Position numbers and translations under genes: made by a program. A model generated the notes under the pieces. It was not told where the DNA came from and searched no databases. It saw only the letters and a list, made by a program, of their open reading frames with translations. Below, one piece after another: positions 47,641-55,600 of a stretch of 64,000 bases of DNA. Numbering within the stretch: position 1 is the stretch's first letter; the number at the start of each line of letters is the position of its first letter. This DNA comes from Verrucomicrobiota bacterium (GTDB lineage: Bacteria; Verrucomicrobiota; Kiritimatiellia; CAJWTS01): assembly GCA_027623315.1 (NCBI GenBank), contig JAQBYD010000008.1:1-64000 (forward strand). The letters run 5' to 3'.

Positions 47641-49796
47641 ATGACGTCCCTGATGAGGTTCTGGTGCATTGCAGTCGTAGGCCTGATCTGCGCTGCCCCC
47701 GCCACGGCCGGCGGCAGCGCAGGGCTGACCAATCTCCGCTTTAAAGCCATCAGCTCGACAAGCAATGGAATCGAGATTCTGGTCGGCTATTCAAATGGTG
47801 AAACCAATCGCTTCGATCTTATCGGCGGCACTAACCTTGCGGCCGCCGGCTGGAGCCTGATCTCGGAAACCAACGCGATCGGGGCCACGAACTGCATTCT
47901 GCTTCTGGACACCAACGTTCTCGAGAACGTTCGATATTACGAAGCATGGGACGCCGTGGCGGACTCGGACTGGGATACGCTCGCGGACGGACGTGAATTG
48001 CGAATCTACGGGACCCTGCCGTCGCACACGGATTCGGACGCCGACGGAATGGGCGACGGCTGGGAGATAGCCTACGGATTCGATCCGGTCGTCTCGAACA
48101 CCGGCACGGGCGATGGCGACACGGACGGCCTGATCGATCGTGACGAGGCGCGCTATGGGACCGATCCGGGTAACGGCGATTCCGACGGGGATGGAACGGA
48201 CGACGGCGACGAAGTATCCCAGGGCAGTGACCCGGCCGACGATGCGGATACCGGTTCGAATTCCCGTGCAAGGACGCTCGTCGTGACCACCGACCAGTCG
48301 ACGAGTGCCGATGAACTCAGGTTCAACCTGCATCGCACGGGCACTCCGTTCTCCACGACGTGGCCCGTGCCTTCCCAGGCGGGCGCCCAGGGCAATCGCA
48401 GCTTCGTGGTCGTCCAGGGGAGACACTACCTGCTCAAGTTGCTTGCCGAGGCCGCGTTGGATCCGCCGCCGATGAGCCTGGCATGGAATATCAATCCCGG
48501 TTCCGATGTTCTGGTCGATGAGAGCACAAGCACGATCAATGTACCGACCGTCAGCGACATTGTGAGTGGGATCGTTACGACCCACCAGGTGGATGTCGAG
48601 GTCGATGTAGATCTGCAAGGATTCGCCGCGTTTCGTGGCGCCGGGAATACCATGGTTCCGGAGTCCGAGGAGGCCGCTCCGGCGGGTGTGCTGGTGACGC
48701 CCAGCAACGACGGATTGTCGCCGTACCTTTCTAACCCGCGTGAGGCGAAGATAATCGCCAAAGGGTTCAGTGACCTTGATCTCGAGGGGGCGGCGACGCG
48801 ATGCCTGCGCTTCAGTAGTCCGTCGAAAATTGAGCTCGTGGGCGGTGATTACGGATCGCCGACCCAACCGCCGTCCGAACTCGACCTGGGTACGATATCG
48901 GGAGTGCAGTTCACCTCTGATGTTGAATTCGAGGTCCACATGAACAGCGGAAATTGGTCTGCCGGTAATTATGTTGATGTTGAGTACGTCGTGAAAGATG
49001 CGCAGGGCAATGACCGCGGTTCCGACACCGTAAGGCTGCTCGGCCCGGTCGTCATGGCCATTGGCGACTCCGTCACGATGGGGTTTCAGCGGGATATCGC
49101 CCATGTACACCACACGCCGCCAATCGGGAGCGGGTGGTCCTCTAGTCAGAGCTGGTCGACCTATCCCGGGATCAACGACTGGAACGCATTGACGCCGCCA
49201 TGGAACAACGCGAACAATCGTCTGTCCGACAGTTTCCAAGGCTTTCGTGGTTACCTGGACCTGGTTCTTCCGGTTGGGACTGGACAGGAGAGAGCGTCAA
49301 CGGACACGGTCCAGCCCACATGGGTTACAACGGCGGGAAGATATTCGATCCCCTTGGTGGCATTGACATCTATGACAGGTATCCACGGTCCGCCGTGCAG
49401 GTGAACCCGTGCTATGCGATCATCATCTATTTGGCGGGATATAATGATGTGATCAGCGGAAGTTCAGCTTCCGACCTGTGGTCGTCTTGGAGTGCGCAGA
49501 TGAACGTGTTCGTCTCCGAGCGTTCGGGGCGCGGTAAGACACTCATCGTGGGCGTCCAGCTTGGTAAGATGGGGACTTGGTACAGCGGTTACTCCGCGAC
49601 CAAGCAAGCCCAGTTGACCGGGCTAAACAACTCGATCGAGAACTACAGCGTATCCGCCGCGAACGTGAGGTATGCGGCGTCGGACACCGAAAACGTGGGG
49701 CATAATGCCGGCGACGACGGATTGCACTATTTCGCGAACGAGAATATCAACTTCGCGGCGGGCATCCTCGATGCCATCGTGGCGGGGCTGCAGTGA
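47641..49796 (+). pseudogene. Secreted SGNH hydrolase with thrombospondin-type-3-like Ca-binding repeats; coding frame broken near 49270
   Basis: Frame 1 carries DSDADGMGDGWEIAYGFDP...DSDGDGTDDGDE and AIGDSVTMGFQ, running to YLDLVLPVG; another frame then carries WDWTGESVNGHGPAHMGYNGGKIFDPLGG...YLAGYNDV...NAGDDGLHYFANENINFAAGILDAI. Confidence 0.8.
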
Positions 49797-49882
49797 TTGC
49801 GCAGATCCAAAGCTGCACGGATTGACGTTTTATGCGAGAGGCGATCCCATCGAGATCTGAGCTCCGGAACCATCGAAACGCA

Positions 49883-49901
49883 AAGCGGCAAGATGCCGCT
49901 T
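49883..49901. repeat. Stem-loop (8-bp perfect stem)
   Basis: aagcggca-aga-tgccgctt. Confidence 0.6.
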
Positions 49902-49925
49902 CCAGCTTCTTCGACCAAAAAGGTG

Positions 49926-49947
49926 AAGCGGCGTCCCGCCGCTTTTT
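49926..49947 (+). terminator. Rho-independent-like terminator
   Basis: aagcggcg-tcc-cgccgctt followed by a T5 run. Confidence 0.7.
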
Positions 49948-49954
49948 GTCGTGC

Positions 49955-51826
49955 TTGCGTCAGGGGAGGATCACGCCGCTGGTGCTGTCTTTTTGGATTG
50001 CCGTGTCCGCCGCCACCGCCGATCTCCAACGCGATTGCTTCCTCGTCGGGAAAGGCGATCGCCTCGGCGTCATCGGCAGTGACGGTGCCGTCCGGACTCC
50101 CCTGAAGTATCGCGCCGCCAGCCGGTGGGGCGATACAGGATATCTCTGGGTCTCCGGATATGGAGATCCGCCGCTCGACGGCAACTTCATCAACGCGAAA
50201 GGATTCGAAGTCTCCACGCGACCGGTCGGATTGGAGATAAACGCCCTGGCGTTCGAACTGCCCGAGTTCCGAAACGGGAGGGCTGCCGTTCGGACGGGCT
50301 CCGCGTCGCACGGGTTCCTGGGCCCCGACGGTAAGATTCTGTATGCGACGTCCGCTGTTGGGGCGGCGATGCATCATCTGGACCCGTGGATGGTCATTCG
50401 CGAAGGGGACGACATGGGGTTTGCTACGGTCGCGGAGGGCGTCGTCATCGAGCCGCAGTTTGACGAGGCCTTCCCCTTCGGCGGTGATCTAGCGCCCGTG
50501 CGCGAAGGACCCCGTTGGGGGCTCGTCCGCCGGGACGGCTCCTATGCCGTCCGTTCGATGTACGACGAGATAAGACTGCTTACGCGGCGTGGCGACCGGC
50601 CTGTCTTCTGGGCGGTGCGTCTGGAGGATCGCTGGGGAATCGTGGACTCCGGCGGCAACGTGCCCGTGCCTCCGCGCTTTGATTCCATTCGACACGCCGA
50701 CCACGGTGTCGCGACCGTGACCGTCGATGACAAGTTCGGCGTCATCGAGATCGCGAGCAATCAGATGCTTGCACCCCCGCACTACGAGAGTGCGTTGCCT
50801 CTGGATAGGCAGGGGGTCTGGTTGCAGCGGGAGGGCCGCTGGGGGCGAATCGGGATCGACGGTCGCGAGCAGTGTCCATTCAACGTGGAGCGCGTATCGA
50901 GACTTGGAGAGACGCACTGGCGCATCTGGCGTCACGGACGATGCGGCGTGGTATCGGAGTCGGGCGAAGAGATCGTGGAGACGATCTATTCGGACATCTC
51001 AAGCTTATCGACGAACCTGGCGCGCGTACGGGTCGGGCAGGAGTTCGGTCTGTTCGACTTGCGTGCCCGCAAGCTCCTGCTGAAGCCGGAGTATCAAGGT
51101 GTGCGCGTCTATTCACAGTTCCGCGAGAGCATCGCACTGGTGAAACTGGTGGGGCGGTGGGGTGCCGTGGATCTTGCATCGGGTGCGCCCGTAATCCCGA
51201 TAGAGTCGGACGCGATCGATCCATGGTGGCCGTCGCTGCTGATTGCATCGAAGGACGGTTCGACGGTGCTCTATTCCTACACCGGCGAGACGGTGTTGAG
51301 CCCGGACCTGGAGGCAGATCTGATCGAGCTGCCTCAGGACTTCGTGCAAGGTTACGGACGGATTCAGTCGAAGGGTAAAGCGGGTCTGATCACCTCCCGC
51401 GGTCGAATCGCCATTCCCTGTCGCTACGAGGATGTCGGTGTGGTCGCGGATGGCCTCGTCCCAGCGGAGATGGACGGCAGGTGGGGCTACCTGGATCTGG
51501 ACGGTACATGGCGCATCAAGCCCGTGTATGGGGAAGCGCATCCCTTCTCAGGCGGTGTCGCGGCCGCGCGTAAGGACGGGCGCGTCGGCTACATCGATCA
51601 AGACGGCGTGACCGTGATTCCTTTCCGCTACGACGACGGACGCTGCACGTACAATGGCTTGTTCCCCGTCGCGCTTCAGGATCAGAAATCCAAAGCGATG
51701 CTTTGGGGCTTGTTGAATCAGAAATCAGAGGTCGTTCTGCCGATCGAATACGAAGCCCTTGAGTGGCCTCACCCGGGCCGCCAACTCACAACGATCCACG
51801 GCCGCCAGACCTGGCGCAGCCTGTAG
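49955..51826 (+). CDS. WG-repeat-containing protein, exported
   Basis: Repeated WG/GVI motifs (PRWGLVRRDGSYAVRSMYDEIRLL, DRWGIVDSGGNVPVPPRFDSI, GRWGYLDLDGTWRIKPVYGEAHPFSGGVAAARKDGRVGYIDQDG); start uncertain, TTG 49955 gives the signal-like LRQGRITPLVLSFWIAVSAATAD. Confidence 0.8.
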   Translation: MRQGRITPLVLSFWIAVSAATADLQRDCFLVGKGDRLGVIGSDGAVRTPLKYRAASRWGDTGYLWVSGYGDPPLDGNFINAKGFEVSTRPVGLEINALAFELPEFRNGRAAVRTGSASHGFLGPDGKILYATSAVGAAMHHLDPWMVIREGDDMGFATVAEGVVIEPQFDEAFPFGGDLAPVREGPRWGLVRRDGSYAVRSMYDEIRLLTRRGDRPVFWAVRLEDRWGIVDSGGNVPVPPRFDSIRHADHGVATVTVDDKFGVIEIASNQMLAPPHYESALPLDRQGVWLQREGRWGRIGIDGREQCPFNVERVSRLGETHWRIWRHGRCGVVSESGEEIVETIYSDISSLSTNLARVRVGQEFGLFDLRARKLLLKPEYQGVRVYSQFRESIALVKLVGRWGAVDLASGAPVIPIESDAIDPWWPSLLIASKDGSTVLYSYTGETVLSPDLEADLIELPQDFVQGYGRIQSKGKAGLITSRGRIAIPCRYEDVGVVADGLVPAEMDGRWGYLDLDGTWRIKPVYGEAHPFSGGVAAARKDGRVGYIDQDGVTVIPFRYDDGRCTYNGLFPVALQDQKSKAMLWGLLNQKSEVVLPIEYEALEWPHPGRQLTTIHGRQTWRSL

Positions 51827-51955
51827 TTATACCGATGATTGAGCAGGATCGCGTCCACAGGATTGACATCTCCGCATCGCGTGCGAATATCCGTTCAATC
51901 CGCGAGAAAGCGCAACTCCACGAAGACGTGGAAACGATCACGAAGGAACACCGTC

Positions 51956-52300
51956 ATGCAGCGTCACCAGCTTAAATCGAAAATCCATCGCGCTGCCATT
52001 ACGCGAGCGGATGTCGAGTACGAGGGCAGTATCGAAATCCCGTCGGACCTGATGCAGGCCGCCGATCTCTGGAAGGGAGAAAAGGTGCTGGTAGCCTCCA
52101 TTACCAGCGGTGCCCGGCTTGAGACCTACGTGCAGACCGGTGTCGAAGGCACGGGCGAAATCGTTATGAATGGGGGAGCTGCCCATCTGATCGGAAAAGG
52201 GGAGAGAGTTACGATCATGGCATTCACCTGGTCTGAGGACCCCATCGCCGCCAGGATCGTTCTCTGCGACGAGCGCAACAAGATCATTCGCGGCGTATGA
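51956..52300 (+). CDS. panD: Aspartate 1-decarboxylase (pyruvoyl-dependent)
   Basis: MQRHQLKSKIHRAAITRADVEYEGSIEIPSDLMQAADL with the Gly-Ser processing site, GTGEIVMNGGAAHLIGKGERVTIMAF. Confidence 0.93.
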   Translation: MQRHQLKSKIHRAAITRADVEYEGSIEIPSDLMQAADLWKGEKVLVASITSGARLETYVQTGVEGTGEIVMNGGAAHLIGKGERVTIMAFTWSEDPIAARIVLCDERNKIIRGV

Positions 52301-52509
52301 CGGAATAAGTGGTAAGTGGCGAGACCCTACGGCCTCTGCGGTATGGCTATCTCAGTTCGCCATTGCCTGCACTCTCCGGACATACTGTGAATTGGCGAAG
52401 CCCTGTTTCGATCAAGCCTGACGGAGCTATCCGTGTTCGTAGTAGGAAAAGTGTGAGATATCCGGGCTAGGGCATTTCAAGCACCCGTGTATCCGTTCCT
52501 GCCCTCCGT

Positions 52510-52570
52510 CTTTACCATAATCTTTACCCGAAGCTTCGCAGATAAGACGATGGTAAAGATTAGGGCAAAG
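52510..52570. repeat. Imperfect 20-bp inverted repeat (17/20) with 21-nt loop between convergent genes
   Basis: ctttaccataatctttaccc ... tggtaaagattagggcaaag. Confidence 0.7.
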
Positions 52571-52611
52571 ATGAAGGGGCTGCGTGCGGCCACAGTTTCT
52601 ATTAACGCGGA

Positions 52612-55600
52612 TTACGGCGCAGCTACCGGTGGCTGGACGATACGCACGTTCTGGATGGTGACCGAACCGGATGGCGATTGGGGGTAGATGATGAAGTGCC
52701 AGTCGTGAATGCGCGTCGCTTCGCCTAACCCCAGGTTGTACTGCCATTCGGATACCTCAGACTTGAATGTCTTCGCGCGCAGGTCGAAGACGATCCCGCT
52801 GTTCTTGCCCGGACGGATGTACGCCGGGGCGCTTTCAACGTACGCTCCGGTCTCGCCCACGGCGAAGGCGAGCGCCAGGCGGCAACCGCCTGGCATCTGG
52901 CTGTCCACGTCGAGCAGAAGAGCCCGGTTGTTGGAGAGGGTGATATCGACCGCGGCCAGGGCAACGACCTTGCTGCGCCGGGTGATCGTCTTCACCTCAG
53001 GCGAACCAAACGAGATTGAGAGTGAATTGTCGGGCCCCGCGGTCACGACGGCGGGTAACGTGTCACCCCAATCATCCGGTGCTGCCCACGACGGGGCTGT
53101 CGTCATCAGTTCGAACGGAAGCGGCGGGAGTGTGGACAGTGACGCTCGCAGATCATCGTGATCGCCGTGACTCTGTACCTTGTCCTGCATCGTGGCGGTA
53201 GGCGGTTGACCCTTGTTGAGAAAGTGCATCACGATGTTAATCCCCATGCGAATCGACCCCTCCTGCATATCGTGCGGAGAGAGGTCGCTCAGTGATGGCA
53301 TCAATGGATGTGTGTTGGGATTGATCTCGAGGCCATCGCCGTAGTCATTGCGCGTGTAGACGATGGCCAGCCGATCTCCGATGTAGAGGCCTTCGAGATA
53401 GTCGAGGCGATACTTGTCGCCCGGTGGGACAGCGTATCCCTTGAACCCTCGAGTCAGGTCGTACGGTCCCTTGAAAAGGTTGTGCGTCATGGGGATGCGC
53501 TTCCACTTCAGATCCGGCAGGACACGCGCGAGCTCACGGCGTACCGCGTGATCAAAGCGATCATCGCTGATATCCGTCGAGTCATTGATCCACATGTATC
53601 CGCCGCCGGCTAGATACTTCGAGAGTTGTTTCACCTCGTCTTCGGACATGCGAAAGGGATCGTGCCCCGTCATGAATATGAAGGGCAGTTCGCCGATGCG
53701 CTCGTCGTCGAGTCCGATCGTCGTGGTCCCGATCGGGAGCAGGCTGCCCGTTCTCTGCTCCATCTGGTATGCAAGATTAAGCATCGCCGTGTCGTCGCAG
53801 TCCCAGTCTCCGTCGTATTTCAGCAAGGGAAGTGTGCCGCCGGTTGCGGCGGTGTCGATCAGACCCTTGCGGGCCCCGAGCGCAACTTTCGCCGGAGGCA
53901 GGATTTCGTCGGGCGTGACGCTCGCTACGGATAGCTCCGGGGCCGGGGGTTGCCACGGAGCGGGCTGGTAAGGCGCCAGAAGGTCCGGCCGCTGGCGAGC
54001 CCTCATCTCCGGAGGCAGTGTGGCGCCGAGCGGCGCCAGCATCTCGCCCATAAAGTCGGGAATCTCCCTCGGCGGTGGTGCGGGTTCTGTGCGTGCGACG
54101 ACCGTCTCGATATTGATTAGTGCCGTCTGCTTGGGTGCGGGAGCGGTGGGACCGGAGCTGCGTAGCGTCGCCGTGGGCCGTGGCCCTTCAACGCTGGGTG
54201 TGCTTGGGGCAAGGGGACGCGTCGAATCGGTGGCGCGGGGCGAGACATGCTTAATTCTCCGGGGGACGCCTTGCATGACGCGAGGCGTGCTTGAAGCCGG
54301 CGCCACGACGGTGCGGCGTGGTCTCGTGGCCGGCGTCGCGGGCGTTTGCACGTCGCGGACACTGACGATAGAGGGGCGAGCGGTCGGAACGGACCGTTTC
54401 GCCTCAGGCTGTATCGCAGCCGTCGTCGACACGGGCGCAGAAACCGATACCTTGGGATGCGAGGATCGCACCTCCGCAGATGTAGTCGGTATCGCACGGG
54501 CGATCTGTACCCGCGCCGGCTCGCTTCGCATGGCGGAGTTCGTGACCGTATTCGGAGCCGTGGCGTCGGCGGACCTGCGCACGACCGGTTGGCTCGGTGA
54601 GGCGACGTCCGTCGTCTCGGACGCTTCTCTCCGAACCGGTTTCGTGGTGCGCCGCGGCGTGGCGCGCGGCGCCGTTACGGGTGCGGGCGTCCAGGATGGT
54701 TCAGCCAGGGTCTGTGATTCGTCTACCGCTGCAGGTTCGATGCGTTCATGCACCGGGGAGGATGCACGCTGAGCAGCGCTTGCCGCCGTGATCCGGGGTG
54801 ACGCCTGTTTTTTGCGATCGACGCTCTCCGGCACCGCCGTGGTAATCTGCAGGACGTGATCCGACGGAGTTCTCTTGACGGACTTGCGCTTCTCTTGTGT
54901 TAGCACGGGATCCATGTTAACGGGCGCGATCTCCGGAGAAACGTGCTCAACCGGCTGAGACACGTCGGCCATGTCCGGTTGCTGCTCGTCCGTGCGGGGA
55001 GTGGCGGCATTCGGGGTGGCCAACGGTTCGACCGGTTCGACATCACGACGATGCTTGCGCTCGACTTGCTCCGGCTCCTCGGTCTCAACCGTCATGACGT
55101 GCACCAGGCTCCGTTCAACCTTCTGTTCTACCGGTATGGCGTCGGCGTCGGGGGAGGGTGCTTCGGGAGTCGTTGGCGATACGTCCTGGGGAGTCGCGAT
55201 CTCCTTGGGCAAGATGGGCTCGATCTTGGCGTGCTGGTGCGCCATCTGCTCTTCGGGGGTCTCGGGTTCCTGCTCTGCATGCTTACGCTCGACCGGTGCC
55301 GTCGGTTCGGGCTCAACCGTCATGACTTGCGCCAGGCTGCGCTCAACCGGTTGTTCAATGGGTACCGCATCGGCATCGGGGGCCGGTGCTTCGAGGGTTA
55401 CGGGCGTCACCTCCTGTGGTGTAACCGCTTCCTCCGGCGTCATCGTTTCAACGCGGGCATGCTCCTGCTCGAGTTCACGAATCTCTACTTCGGGCGTCTC
55501 CTCGACCGTCTTGCGCTCCACGCTCTCCAGCGGTGTGTCCAGATCCACCGTTTCTTGCTCGGGCCGCTGCACCTCGTGGTCTTCCTCCGGGAGGGGCTCC

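Noticed and set aside
47508-47765. Minus-strand ORF (..LSYARHRIWTADFVDGEEGLT..) as a possible missing N-terminus of the propeller kinase
   Set aside because: Only a weak resemblance to the usual opening of propeller regulators, and it overlaps the signal peptide region of the + strand gene at 47641
47791-49239. 482-aa minus-strand ORF
   Set aside because: Antisense to the SGNH hydrolase gene whose Ca-binding repeats and GDSV motif are clear on the + strand
51839-51955. N-terminal extension of panD in the ORF track
   Set aside because: PanD family begins at the MQRHQLKSKIHRA Met (51956); the upstream part has no similarity to the family
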